The notes beneath the pieces are model-generated. The model saw only the letters and a program-made list of their open reading frames with translations. It was not told where the DNA came from and did no database searches. A DNA stretch of 64,000 nt from Torreya grandis (taxonomy: Eukaryota; Streptophyta; Pinopsida; Cupressales; Taxaceae), in assembly GCA_037957365.1 (NCBI GenBank), contig JARHVA010002007.1:1-64000 (forward strand), read 5' to 3'. How positions within the stretch are numbered: the first letter of the stretch is position 1; each line of letters starts with the position of its first letter. Shown here piece by piece: positions 1 to 12,780 of this stretch. The translations under genes and the position numbers were made by a program.

Positions 1-1110
<1,110 letters not shown>

Positions 1111-1518
1111 AGGGTGAGATATTATTTTTCAAAATAAATACTTTCCTATGTCCATCAAATAGTATTGATAATATAAGCTACATAAGGAAGTTCAACATTG
1201 TGATCTCACACCAATAAATATGTGATTGTGGGATCAAATATGATCAATGATAAAATGTGATATATATGAGGGAAATGTGGAACTCAATAGAGATACTATA
1301 ATGATCTCTTAGTGGGATGTTTTCAAGATATATATGGGGTGATCATCACCAGTGGCCTACCATTCACTCACATGATCCATTTTTGTTTTGAGCACTTATA
1401 CACACATAAATTATTTGAAAAAAAAATCATTGACCAATTCCATGATAAGAGTTTGATTGCAATCTATTTGACAAAATGCACAAAATTCTTAGTATGGATT
1501 GGTAGTTATGTTTTTACT
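1111..1518. other. Unassigned AT-rich spacer
   Basis: About 400 bp between the gypsy protease remnant and the C1 copia element. The ORF at 1312-1521 has no recognisable motif. This is the left flank into which C1 inserted; its last five bases (1514-1518, TTACT) form the left target-site duplication. Confidence 0.4.
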
Positions 1519-2014
1519 TGATAAAACTACAAATAATACATATGACCAATGGATTTAGATGTGAGATCAATAACAAAGGCACACAATAATATGAACATCA
1601 GATATACATGGAAAACCTCACATGAAGGTAAAAAATCCATAAAGATTATTCATATAAGAGAAATAAAAGTACCCAATACAATCTTTCTTCCTCGCACTTC
1701 TTCTCAATCAATCTTCATAGAACATGGATAAATGTTCTCCACATTTCCTAATTTGTCTCAGTACCACTTAATTTCATCTTACAATGTAAACTCTTTATTA
1801 TATAGGCAAGGTAATATGATCATTATAATGTGACCTTTTTCAACCACCACATTAATGGATCCAACCTCTCCAAAGGTCATTTAATATATTTTATTATTTA
1901 TTTACATGAGGATAAACTCATGATAAATAATGAAATATATTATTATTTAACTAATGTAATTTAATGTATTTAGAGTACATAAATAGCACCATTTAATAAT
2001 TAATTACTCCAACA
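1519..2014 (-). repeat. C1 3' LTR
   Basis: 496 bp, minus-strand ends TGTTGGAG...TTTTATCA. It aligns along its whole length with 5555-6054, with scattered substitutions and small indels. A TATA-like CCTATATAATAAAG lies at 1793-1806 (minus). Confidence 0.88.
1793..1806 (-). promoter_or_regulatory. TATA-like element in C1 LTR
   Basis: CCTATATAATAAAG on the minus strand, about 210 bp into the LTR. The same motif is at 5833-5846 in the sister LTR (CCTATATAATAAAT), which supports it as the retrotransposon core promoter. Confidence 0.5.
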
Positions 2015-2024
2015 CTCCCCCTTA
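2015..2024 (-). other. C1 polypurine tract
   Basis: TAAGGGGGAG on the minus strand, abutting the TGTTGGAG start of the 3' LTR; plus-strand primer site for reverse transcription. Confidence 0.8.
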
Positions 2025-2739
2025 ATGTTAAGTGGGGGATACATGCCAAAATCACTTTTATAATAAAGAAGTTACACTTCATGAATGATCCACACAATGA
2101 GTTTTAGGAGGTAGCAACATAACAAACTTTCATTCCATGAACCATCCACATGATGATTTTTAGGGGGAAATAACTAAAGGAAATGTACTTTGGCATGCCA
2201 TAATCATATTTAAAGCAATTATACTATGTAATAATATTCACCCAAAGGTATTACACTATTTAACTATAGATACCCAAAGGTATTACGTATGTAACCATAG
2301 TCATATAGTCACCTTTAAAGGAATTAAACTATACACCAATAGACACCTAAATGTTTTTCACTATGTCTTCATAGGCACCTTTAAAGGAATTACACTATGT
2401 GACCTTAAACCACTTAGAGTGAATTTAGTTTGGCATGATCATGAGACTATATCCCATAGTGAGAATACATCCCATGATTTCTCATGAACAATCAACCAAT
2501 TATATTACAATATTTTATAACGTAAGGACCTCCATGCTATTATATATTGGGTATAATGTAAACTTCCACCAAAATCACATAAAGTGATATATTACAATGT
2601 TTTACAATGAGAAGAAGTATAAAGAGATAGAAGGAAACATGTGACCCACGTGGCCATTAGGAAGTAACATTATCATACATGTTCCCCCTCAATGGAAACT
2701 CTAAGAGGACCAAAATGATATGAAACTAAAAAATATTGT

Positions 2740-3150
2740 AGCACTAAGTGATTTTTTGAAGATATTTTCCACCTATACATCTATAGGACAAAACTGTAGA
2801 ACAATATCCCCATTGAGGATTGTATCTTGGATAAAATGCACATGAACTTTAATATGCTTTGTTCATTGGTGTTATATTGTATTTTTTGATAGAGCTATAC
2901 AACTTGACTATCAATAAGAAAAGTGAAACTCTATAGATGAAATTTTATAAGTTAAATGACTAAAAAGTAAGTTCCACATGAAGTTCTTCTAACATCCTTT
3001 GCATGCACATGGCTTTTTTAGCAACTTCCACATTAAATACTCCAAATGATATCACCTGCACCAAACATAAACACATATCCAGAAGTAGATTCATGATCAA
3101 ATAATATGATTAGCATCACAATAAATAAATAAATTTAACATTATCAAAGG
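2740..3150 (-). pseudogene. C1 copia RNase H remnant
   Basis: The minus strand near 2870-2750 reads HIKVHVHFIQDTILNGDI, then CPIDV, a stop, and VENIFKKSL. This matches the C-terminal end of copia RNase H (the H-I-D-V-R-F-H-F-I-R-E...V-A-D-I-F-T-K-P-L consensus). Farther upstream, GAGDIIW near 3050 corresponds to the conserved G-G-x-I-S-W segment. The block is directly upstream of the PPT, the correct position for Ty1/copia and the wrong one for Ty3/gypsy. Frameshifts and stops make it non-functional. Confidence 0.72.
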
Positions 3151-4239
3151 AATAATAATATAAACCAAAGTTTATAGTTATTTTTATTATATACTGAAGT
3201 ACTAATTTTCAATTATCCAAGTATAGATCCTACATGAATATGGAAGTAACACCCACAACATATGAAATATATATCCTATTAATGTTTAGATGAATAAAAA
3301 TACCAAAAATATTTGTATAAAAAGTGGAGTTAGCTTTATCACATATTTTTTAGATTAATCTTTAATACCAACTTCAATAGAAGTAAATGTAAGCTTGTAG
3401 TCAAGTAGGTTATGTGATGCACATATAATAAATTCACTAATATATGCAAGATTAATATGTTTTATACAATTTTAAAATGATATGGAATTGTATCTAATAT
3501 AATATTGAGGTATGTAACCTTGCATACATCAAATATGGACAATTTTAGCATGAAATTCAATTATCTAATCAAAGAGATATGTGACTGAAATAAAAAAAAT
3601 CATAGATGTATAAACATAATGCTTAGTAAAGTAAATGATGAGGATCCAATACAAAATCCATTTTAACTTTGCATTTCATAACATATCTAATCATGCTAGC
3701 ACGAATTGATATTCTTTGATAAGAATATTATCGACTCATTTTTTATTTATCTAGCACAAATTAGGAGAAGCCTTAACTTTTAAAATTGACACTACAAGTT
3801 TGTGTTTTACACTAAACTAACACAAAAAAAGGTTTATAAATCAAACTTTTTAATGTGTTTTATACATTATTTTGAAATAAAAATAGGTATTATAGTGAGT
3901 AAATAATACTATCCACTTAGTTGATTGCAAAACAATTCAAAAAACACAAAGAATTGTAACAAAAGTGAAAGTCATGTCATAAGTGTTGTAAGATAACTTA
4001 TACACTAAAATTCATTTAAAAGCTTCAAAAAAAAAATTGACAATTGTAACACGTCCAAAATGTGTAAAAACCTAAAGATTGATTGTTACATGACCATCTT
4101 TGACAAAAAAAATGACAAGTCAAGGATGTTAAAAGTGTCACAACATTCATACGTGAGAAATTAGATGGTTAATAAAAATTCATTTTGAATAATTATTTTA
4201 AAATAAATTATATTATATTATATTTGATCAAAAAAAATT
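3151..4239 (-). other. C1 interior, unrecognisable
   Basis: Region expected to encode copia RT and integrase. I could not recover a convincing motif on either strand; it is AT-rich with many stops. Confidence 0.4.
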
Positions 4240-4325
4240 GGATGGGGATTTGAATTCAGGGCCGTATTTGTATAAGTGTCTTCAAAAATTAAAGTAGCCA
4301 ATTACCCCTAGACTACATACAAGTC
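4240..4325 (-). mobile_element. tRNA-derived SINE-like fragment inside C1
   Basis: The minus strand has an A-box-like TAGGGGTAATTGG (4310-4298), then about 40 nt, a B-box-like GAATTCAAATC (4257-4247), and a T8 run a few bases after it, resembling a Pol III terminator. Spacing fits a tRNA-derived promoter. No SINE tail or target duplication could be defined, so a tRNA pseudogene is equally possible. Confidence 0.4.
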
Positions 4326-5542
4326 TATACATGCAAAATATAGATTTAAAAGTAAATTTAATTCATTCTAATTTTTAAAATAAAAATACTAAATGCATGT
4401 AAAAATAAATATTTTTTGTAATAAAAAAAGTAAATGCTTTTAGCCTTTTTAGAAAATATAAGTCGCAAATAAAAGGGACCCACCACTGCTTGCATGAAAA
4501 AAGAATAATTATTAAAAGTAGTAACATTTAATAAATAATTTTGGAAAACATTAATACTAACCATTTGAAATAAATCATCACATAAAAGTATAAGTATGGC
4601 ATAGTGTATTTGGAGAAACAATAGCATGATGATCAATACACCATCATAGAGCTTGAGACTTGCCACACACTCCTCCATAAGGCTCTTAATAACCATAGAA
4701 CATTCAAAAACCAAATTTGATGAAAAAAATATGATGTTTACTTGTTATTATTTCTATAATGGCTATATAATGGTACACATGTGGGTGAGAAAAAAATATA
4801 AATTGATTTAGTTTCTCCATAGATCTTTCAGAGGCTCAAACGGGCTTAGAAATTAATCTTACAACCTTTCAAAGAAGCAAACAAAATACAAAGACATCAA
4901 GATGAATTTTTAACTTATTTTTTAATCATATAGGTTGTATAATGGTTACTCTAATCATATTTTATTGCTTGGGTGGATGATTGGTTGCTTGAATGAAGGT
5001 TATGGTAGTTATTTTTCTCAAATATTTGCTTCACATACTCCACAAAGGATTGTATAATTGACAAATGAATAATTTTTTTTATTTTTTACATTATAAATCT
5101 ATTCATAGGCCATACCATCATGTTCAATGGAGATAAAAAAATCTATATCTCATTTAGATGCTTCAGGGGCTTTGTAAGAGTGTTAATCAGGGTAAAAAAC
5201 AAAGATCTAACACTATAGAACATAGAATATAACTTTTAGAAGCACTAAAATGATTTTTTATTTTTTTTCACTTTCCCAAGTTGTAAATGTTTTTACAAGG
5301 ATGCTTATTCAGATCTTTGATTGTAAAATGCTTTGAAAATTGCGTTGTTTGCTTAGATTTTCCTTCACAAGGCTCTTACAAGTAAGAGAAATGCATAAAA
5401 TGAACTTTTGAAAGAGAGATAAACTTTATAAGACTCCCATGGACATACCACATGATTTGGATTGATTTTGAGAAATAATAAGCTTAAACACAAGATAAAA
5501 ATACCCAATTTACAACCTTTCCACTTGATCAAACATCAACTA
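4326..5542 (-). other. C1 interior (gag side), unrecognisable
   Basis: Between the SINE-like fragment and the PBS. The minus-strand open frame 4714-4358 (118 codons) is hydrophobic and low-complexity and matches no gag motif; treated as chance. Confidence 0.4.
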
Positions 5543-5554
5543 GCTTTGATACCA
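5543..5554 (-). other. C1 primer-binding site
   Basis: TGGTATCAAAGC on the minus strand, immediately after the 5' LTR end. It differs at one position from the initiator-Met tRNA complement TGGTATCAGAGC that primes most plant copia elements. Confidence 0.85.
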
Positions 5555-6054
5555 TGATAAAACATGTAGAACAAGGTATATGAGCAATAGATCTAGATGT
5601 GAAATCAATAGCAAAGGAACAAAAGACTATGAACCATATATATACATGGGAAAACCTCACATAGAGGTTAAAAACCAATAAATACTATTCATATAATAAA
5701 AACTAAATGTATCCAATATAATCTTTCTTCCTTTTACTTCTTCTCAATCAATCTTAATAGAACATGGAAATGTGTTCTCCACATTTCCTCATTTGTCTCA
5801 CTACCACTTCATTTCATCTTATAATGTAAAATATTTATTATATAGGTAAGGTAATATGGAAGTTATAATGTGACCTTTTCGAACCACCAAATTAAAGGTT
5901 CCAACCTCTCCAAAGGTCATTCAATATATTTTATTATTTATTTACATGTGGATAAACTCATGATACATAATGAAATGAATTATTATTTAACCAATGTAAT
6001 TTAATGTATTAATGGTACATAAATATCACCACTTAATCATTGATTCTTCCAACA
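5555..6054 (-). repeat. C1 5' LTR
   Basis: 500 bp, sister of 1519-2014, bounded by TG...CA on the minus strand and by the PBS at its inner edge. TATA-like motif at 5833-5846. Confidence 0.88.
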
Positions 6055-6960
6055 TTATTGTTTTTTATGGATTAAGTGATCAACAAGGTTGAAGACTATT
6101 TATTGTCTCTTTGGGTAGAGGACATCAATAGGACCTGCATTATGACAACATTTTATTTCCAATCGAATATATACATAGAAGAAACTATACATGGGAACTA
6201 TTTGATGAAATGTCAAAACAATTCCTTTGCAAAATTTTAACCCACATGAGTAGATGTTGGTTTCTATTTGGTCTAGCAAAAGGTTTTATCTCTTCATTTT
6301 TAAGATTATGTAATATTAATAATGTTTGGTTAAGTCATGACATATAAGGATTGCATTAACAACACATGAATTATGGTGATTACATTGACATTTTGAATAT
6401 TTTACCTCTATATTGGTGTGGTGAAGGTTATGTTTTATTATTTCTAACTTGTTTAGACTTTGGTGGTGGTATTGGAAGTTATCTTTTATTTTCAATCTAC
6501 ATTTTATATGTCTCTACTTTTTGTCCAATGGTAGGTGTATGTCAAGAAGTGGACAAGGATGATCCTACTAATTATTCTCAGGATCCTTCTGGTGAGTAAA
6601 GGTTTTTTTCTCATATATCAAGATTTATTCATAAGTGGAAAATGGAGTTGGATATGACATAAATGGTCAATGATCTAGTAGGTCATTATTCTATTATCTA
6701 TGAATTGGTGGTCACCCTTACAAACTTAGAGGAAAAATTCAACGTTCTCAGTGTAATAGCTCTTATGATGGGGATTTATTATTTTTGGAGATTAGATCTC
6801 AATAATTGTCTTTTAATTTGTAACAACCAAGGAAAAAAGGGGATATTCATGTGGATAGACTTATTAGAGGTATTTTTCAACAAGTAGAGTTCTTTGGTCA
6901 ATCTTCAAATGAATTTCCTTCTCAGGTGAGATTTATTTCAATTGAGAAGAAGAAGAAAAG
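6055..6960 (+). other. Probable LINE 5' region
   Basis: About 900 bp from the C1 insertion to the recognisable ORF1. Short open frames at 6366-6599 and 6663-6887 contain no motif I can identify. Assigned to the LINE only by position. Confidence 0.35.
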
Positions 6961-7640
6961 ATGTTTCTAGTTGAGAGAAGGAAGGGAAAACATGGTCTTA
7001 GGGGAAGACATCACTATTCATCAATTTTTGGAGATGGATTCCATGACATTAGCTTATAAATTGTTTAGTAGACCTTGCCCATCTAAGTCTCTGAGTACTT
7101 GGATGGATTTTACGTGGAGTTCCTTATTTGGGTATATGCCTAAGTTGGCTCGGGGATGGTTATATTTTTATTTTAAGTTATTAGAGGTTTCTATGAGTAT
7201 TTTCAAGAGAAGATGGTTTTGTGGTTCTTCTTTCTTGGGATTGAAGAAATGGTCTCCATGTTTCAACCCAAAAATGGAATCCAGATCAGTGCAGCTTATC
7301 TAGGTTAAATTTCCAGGCTTACCTTTGGAACTATGGTCTATTATAATTCTTCAAGATATTGGGAAATTATTGGGAACTTTTTTGGATTAGGATGAGGAAA
7401 TATTAAAAAGTAATTCTCAATATTTTTTTAGGATTTTGGTTGAAATGGATCTTAGTGCAGGTCTCCCTGAGGTCATAGACAATGATATTGGCATATGGAA
7501 GTATGCTTAAATTATTTATTATTAAAAAATTCCCTTTCATTGTGTTATATGTCATATTTATAGATATCTCATTGATGTTTTCTCATTGAAATTCACTAAA
7601 CATATTTAGAGATAAAATATATTGGATCCTTCCTCTCTCG
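6961..7640 (+). pseudogene. LINE ORF1 remnant (DUF4283-like)
   Basis: An open frame at 6971-7303 continues past a stop into FPGLPLELWSIIILQDIGKL, then a frame reading RILVEMDLSAGLPEVI and finally IPFHCVICH, which resembles the start of a zinc knuckle. This order (R-L-P-G-L-P-x-E-x-W, then a G-L-P-E strand, then a C-x2-C knuckle) is that of the DUF4283 / CCHC ORF1 protein of plant L1 elements, an RNA-binding chaperone. At least two stops; the knuckle is incomplete. Confidence 0.68.
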
Positions 7641-8469
7641 GGTCGTAAGAGAAGAAACATGTTGAACTTTTATGTCATTTGAAGGAAGTACAACTAAAAT
7701 TTGGGTATGGATTAACTGAAGTAGTGGATATCACTAAAAAAATTGGTATATCTATGAAGTCATGGAGGTGGTTACGACTCTAGGAATGTGCTTATTTCTG
7801 ATCTAGAAGTTTTGATGGAAGCTTTAGAGGGTGATAGGAAAGGTTTATTGGTTTCAATTATGGAAGGTTAGGGTGAGTAGTTAAAAGAAACTAAATCTCC
7901 TTTAACAACTCTTAGAAATTATAATATTAATCACATTAACTCATAAAAACCTTCAATATATCTCCCAACTAATCTTACTACCTTGGATAAGGGGTTATCT
8001 TATATGTCCTCACTTCCATTTAAAAAACTCACTGGCATATTAATTTTATCACTTAAACAATGTCTAGCCTTAGTAGAAATTAATCATTATCCTTCTTAAT
8101 AAAGGGGTGTTAGAGATGTATCTCATGAGATTTCCTTTATGAAAGATAGTCAACATTCCTCAAAACTTTATATTAAATCCTATTTAATCTTATACACACA
8201 TAGTTACAAATTATTTTCTTAATAGGTTCTTATTATTAGAGGTAATTGTTATAATCTCATATCAAAAAATAAGGTTATTGGTCTTTTAGGAGTTAATGTT
8301 ATGGGTGGTATTGGACCTTATTTAGTTAGGACAAAATGTAAATTTTTTTTTAGGGAGTAAGTCACATATTAAACTAGCTCAAGATAAAGCATTAAAAGTG
8401 GGAATCATCAAACCATTGGTGGGACACTTAGAGGTATCAAAAATCATGGGAAAGTTACATAATTTTAGT
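7641..8469 (+). other. LINE ORF1-ORF2 interval
   Basis: Expected to hold the ORF1 C-terminus and the ORF2 start. Multiple stops in every frame; no motif recovered. Confidence 0.4.
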
Positions 8470-10075
8470 TCTATCTCTAAATTATTGAGGGTTAGGTAAT
8501 GACTTCAAAAAAACTATCTTTAGGAGGTTTTGCAAACATCACAATCCTAATATTTTACTTTTACAAGATATTATGATAGAGGGTATAAAAGTGGAAGGCA
8601 TTTTACTTTCTTTTATGAACGACTGAGCTTTTATTTCTTTGGATTCAGTGGGTCATGTTAGAAGTATTATTATGGAATGGAAGAAGAGATATTTCAGGCG
8701 CATTAATTATTTCTATCTTGATTATGGTTTGGGGGCATACTGCATTTTATGGAAAAGGAGTTTGAATTTTTTGTTGTTAATATATATTGGCACTATGATA
8801 ATAATAATTTATTTTGGGACAGTCTTATGGAAATGGATTTATTAAAGTAAAAAAAGATTATCTTATGAGGTGATTTAAACCTTACTTTGAATAGATCTGA
8901 GGTTTTGGGGTCTTGAGGGAGATTGGACCCTTTCGCTAAATTCTTTGTTCATAAATTTGATGAGGTTGGGTTTGTTAATATTGAAATTATAAAACTTATC
9001 CCTAATTAGAGAAGTAACATAATAGGGGATGATTACCTAGCTGAGATACTTGACAGGTTCTTAGTATCAAAGGCTATTATGGATTAGGGTGAAAAGATCA
9101 AGTCATGGGTCAGAACTATTGGTGACTTTGTTCACTTTCCTATTCTAATTCAACTTGTTTTTTAGGTTTAAAAACCACCTATTCCCTTCAATTTCAATCT
9201 TTCCTAGTTATAGGATGAGTATTTATAGGCCCTTGTCAAATATTTTTGGAAAGGGTATGACATTAAATTGGGGGACATCACATATTATCAGTCTACCAAA
9301 AAATGTGGAATACTAAGTTTTTTGTCTCATTATGGGCCTTTAACAAATCTAAACTATATGATCAAGTACTTATTCAAACTGAGCGTGAGATTTTAGAATT
9401 TTATGATTCTCAAGTTATGTGGGTATTTAATATTGAGGATAAGGTTAATATTAGAGAATTTTAAAATCTTAAAGGAGACATATTATTAGCTCGTGAGGTT
9501 GAATGGATGTTGAAAGTATGTCTATTTGGTTAGAATCTAGTGGTTAAAATACTAATTTTTTCCATAATTTTGATAACCATTGGAAAAATATTAACACTAT
9601 CTGGGAGATGCCCAATGAGGATAGATCTAAATCCATGTCTTTTCCTAAACTTATCGATTTAGGTGTTAATTATTTTAAGAAACTATTTAAGGAGGATGAT
9701 AGGGCCAATCTTTTAGAAATTTTGATGCTTACTTCCTTCTTTCCTAATTTTTATTTTGATGAGAATAATGAGATGATTATGGTAGTGGTTTCTAAGGATT
9801 AGTTAAAAATTATTCTTTCTTTATTTTAAAAGAGAAAAAGTTTAGGACCTGATGAATGGACTATTGAGTTATTTTCTAGTTTTTATGAGTTATTTATAGA
9901 GGATGTGCTAAGGATGTTTAAGGAAACTAATATTAATGTAAGGATCCCGTTGGCTACCAATTCAACCTTTGTTGTTTTTTTTCCAAAATAAAAGTAGTCC
10001 TAAATTATTCAATGATTTCAGGCCTATCGCCCTTTGTAACTATTTATATAAAATTGTTGCTAAGGTCATTATGTT
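8470..10075 (+). pseudogene. LINE ORF2 remnant: endonuclease and first half of RT
   Basis: Around 8865-9150 the translation gives GDLNLTLNRSEVLG, GRLDPFAKFFVHKFDEVGFV and LAEILDRFLVSKAI, then SWVRTIG and HFPILIQL: the C-terminal motifs of the APE-like (exo-endo-phosphatase) nuclease of L1 ORF2. 9560-9800 reads NFFHNFDNHWKNINTIWEM and FPKLIDLGVNYFKKLF, the linker before RT; 9830-10070 reads KSLGPDEWTIELF and FRPIALCNYLYKIVAKVI, RT motifs 0-2. Several Trp and Gln codons are now stops, and there are frameshifts. RT resumes at 54130. Confidence 0.8.
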
Positions 10076-10171
10076 TAACCATTAACTTAGATATGTGTGT
10101 GGTGTTGTATAGGGTTAAGGAGATTATATTAGAGTTTACACAAGGGTAGTGAACTAATCTAATAATAAATA
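10076..10171 (-). repeat. X 3' LTR, outer fragment
   Basis: Aligns with 52675-52765 (shared TAACC...TTTAGATA, then TATAGGGTTAAG, then TGAACTAA and AATAATAAA). It continues at 45636 after the Y insertion. Left neighbour is the target duplication ATGTT. Confidence 0.72.
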
Positions 10172-10449
10172 TGATAGAGTTATTTCCAAAGATAAAATGA
10201 TTAATGTTGAAAATAAGCAATGAAAACGCTTAAAGAAACAAAGTTACCTTGACAAGTGAGCAAAACACAAAATATAAGATAAGAGATTTGACAAGTGGGG
10301 AGACCATCAAATGGATAAAAAACCAATGATAGTAATATAAGTTTTAAAATAATTAATATCTAAGTATTTAGCAAGTAGAATCTAGGAGAGAAGAAGAAGA
10401 ATGGCCTTAAGCCAAGAGAGCATCACAAGAATGCAATAGAAAGTCAAGA
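10172..10449 (-). repeat. Y 3' LTR, first fragment
   Basis: Aligns with 45021-45318 (shared AGAGAGCATCACAAGAATGC). It breaks at the Z insertion and resumes at 20427. The last five bases (CAAGA) pair with TAAGA at 20422-20426 as Z's target duplication. Confidence 0.82.
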
Positions 10450-10797
10450 TATTGCACCCTCAATATATGGAATCTATAGGGATATGTGTTGTTGACTTGT
10501 GGCTTACATACCTCTGATATTATATTTTTGTATCTCTCTATTCTCTTATTAAGGTTGAATTCTAGAATAACCATGGCTAAGGAGAGTATATATAGTAGGT
10601 AGTGGTTAGTATTTGATGATCATATTGTAAATTATAGTCTTATTGCAGTGTTGTATAGGTTTTCCCCTCCAAGTAGATTGGTTATATTTATCATGCATTA
10701 TACTCTTATGTTGATTATTCTTGTATATTTACATATTAATCCCTTATTTATTTAATATAATATTCTATTATGAAAACATCTAAGTAATTTTATTACA
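10450..10797 (+). repeat. Z 5' LTR
   Basis: 348 bp; aligns with 20075-20421. TATA-like GTATATATAG near 10587-10596 is conserved in the sister copy (20211-20220). The terminal TG has decayed to TA here. Confidence 0.85.
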
Positions 10798-10799
10798 AG

Positions 10800-10812
10800 T
10801 GGTATCAAATCT
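10800..10812 (+). other. Z primer-binding site
   Basis: TGGTATCAAATCT two bases after the 5' LTR end; initiator-Met type. Confidence 0.8.
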
Positions 10813-11240
10813 TTGATTTGGACAAGTTTGTGTAGTGTTGTTTTTTAAAATATAGTGTTGCAGGTCTCCTATAAGTGGAAGGATAAAAAACATAACTTTT
10901 GATTGGGAAAGAATTTAATTTTTCCATCATTACAGTATTGTTTGAAGTGCTTTGTTGGAAAAAAAATCATCCTTTTTAAATTATTAGTCATTGGATTTAT
11001 CTATGTGACAATCACAATGGTATAATTTTTTAGTACACTTTTCAAGCTAAAAGTTTTCACCTTTATGCACATTAGAATTCATTAGATTTATCTTGATGAG
11101 ATGATCAAAATGATATAATCTATCGATACACTTTTTAAGGGATAAAACCCTCCATCCCAGGGTTTGTGCATGGTTAGTCCTAACACTCATGGATGATGGA
11201 AAGAATAATAAACTCTAAAAACTCCTCACAATAATGACAT
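10813..11240 (+). other. Z leader
   Basis: AT-rich leader between PBS and gag; nothing recognisable. Confidence 0.4.
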
Positions 11241-12305
11241 GGAGTGTGTCACTACTAATCCATTTGTTTCTAATGCATTTCACCAACTTTAGTCATATTT
11301 AAAAATCATGGTGAAAAAATATGATCCTAATGTGGTCAAAATGGATATCATTGGGGCAAGAGGGGACCTAAATGTTTTTAAGAATAAATTGACACTTATA
11401 ATTAGTAAATTATATAATCTTATAGCTCAAATTTTACAAAATAATCCTCCACCACTCTAGTTCAATTCTCCCCATTCAAAAAATAACACCTCCAATCTTG
11501 GTCTGAAGTAGATGTTTCTAAAAATGGACTTGTGCAAGTTTGATGTTAAGGATCCACTCACTTGAATCAATAAAATCATAAATTTATATGATCTACATTA
11601 GACTCCATGTGCATAAAAGGTGGTCATGGATTTATATATTTGGAACCTAAGTGTTCATTTGGTATAGATGGTTATGTGCTCAAAATTAAAATGAGTTTAG
11701 GTTATCTGGTCTATATTTTATGATGAGCTATAGCTCCACTATCGTAATAATGTCTCTGAAAACTAATTCAGTCAACTAGCCAAATTGCATCAAATAGAGA
11801 CTATGAAGGATTATATTCATGAATTCTATAATCTATCCTTACATGTGGATGACATCACTAAGGCAAATTTAACTAACTTGTTCTTGGGTGGCCTCAAATA
11901 TAGAATCCAAATGGAGTTTTGTATGTTTAGTCCCTTTTTATTATATGAAGCCATACCAATGGTACGTATGGTATATGAAAAATATATGGTCAAAATAATG
12001 CCTTTTTTTAATATACATGAATGTAATTTCCATGCCCCATCATTTCCTCAACTTACAATATTGATCCCTCCAAAAAATTGAAGAGAAACATGCAAAAGGG
12101 TTATGTTTTGGCTATGATATAAAATGGAGCAAGGAACATAGATGTGTTGAAAAGAATTTGTTTTACATTGAAGGCACCAATGAGGATGAATAAGATGATG
12201 AGGCCTCTAGGGTCGGTCTATAATAACCTGAGGGTGAATCTAAATATTCTCAACCTATTATTTCTTATTATGCACTTTCAAGTATTATTACTCCTCAAAA
12301 TCTTA
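11241..12305 (+). pseudogene. Z gag remnant
   Basis: Open frame 11785-12081 reads HQIETMKDYIHEFYNLSLHV, then DDITKANLTNLFLGGLK and EAIPMVRMVYEKYM. This is the retrotransposon gag capsid signature (Y-x-x-E-F-x-x-L...F-L-x-G-L) followed by the helix typical of gypsy gag. Upstream sequence (11240-11780) is consistent with the gag N-terminus but stop-riddled. No zinc knuckle is recognisable. Confidence 0.72.
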
Positions 12306-12780
12306 AGGTGGTGGATTTCCTCAAGAAACATAAGGTGATTATGTTGATTGAATCTGGGAGTACACACAACTTCATTAATAATAAGTTGGATACTCATTTG
12401 AATTATTATATTTGTTTGACTCATAATTTTACATCATGATTATAGATGGTGGTAAAATCAATTATTTTATATCAATGCCATAGTATTAAGCTTGATATGG
12501 GATACTACATGTTAGATCCTCTTATGTTTTTATTGATATGGTAAGGGTTTAATTTTTTTTGAAGTGTAATGGCTCACCACTTTGGGCATAATTGAGATGT
12601 GTTTTTAGGAACTATTAATCTAGGAGGATCCATATTCACTACAAACATGAAGTCATCAAAATCTAAGTTGATCATTGGCACAACATAGAGCACGACGAGA
12701 GCTTTTTGGTGAATTTTGAACATATCGATTTTGAGTCTTTATGCACAAGATATGGCACACTGAAGTTTAAGATCAATAGG
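12306..12780 (+). pseudogene. Z aspartic protease remnant
   Basis: Reads VVDFLKKHKVIMLIESGSTH followed by NFINNKL: the gypsy protease active-site region in which the catalytic Asp codon (D-S-G-S/A-T-H) has changed to Glu (GAA, 12350-12352). A downstream HSIKLDMGYYMLD-like segment fits the next strand. Homology fades into the foreign block at about 12780. Confidence 0.72.

Larger units (their letters stand above)
1519..6054 (-). mobile_element. C1: Ty1/copia LTR retrotransposon, complete outline, decayed interior
   Basis: Two direct LTRs of about 500 bp bound a 3.5-kb interior. On the minus strand the order is 5' LTR (6054-5555), primer-binding site TGGTATCAAAGC directly adjacent, interior, polypurine tract AAGGGGGAG, and 3' LTR beginning TGTTGGAG (2014-1519). 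Flanks read TTACT at 1514-1518 and TTATT at 6055-6059, a 4/5 target duplication. An RNase H C-terminal remnant lies next to the PPT, as expected for copia. The interior is full of stops and indels and shorter than an autonomous copia element, so pol is partly deleted. It carries a SINE-like fragment at 4240-4325. Confidence 0.85.
6055..10075 (+). mobile_element. LINE (plant L1 type), 5' portion
   Basis: Left piece of a LINE that continues at 54094-54919 and 57807-58540. ORF1-like and ORF2-like translations run in the correct order on the plus strand: DUF4283-like ORF1, endonuclease, then the first half of the reverse transcriptase. The piece ends inside RT at the motif FRPIALCNYLYKIVAKVI, where element X is inserted (target duplication ATGTT, 10071-10075 and 54094-54098). 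The exact 5' end is not defined; 6055-6960 has no clear homology and may be 5' UTR plus the start of ORF1. Confidence 0.8.

Noticed and set aside
4358..4714. 118-codon minus-strand frame, hydrophobic
   Set aside because: Inside the decayed C1 interior, low-complexity composition, no domain or start context; chance AT-rich frame.
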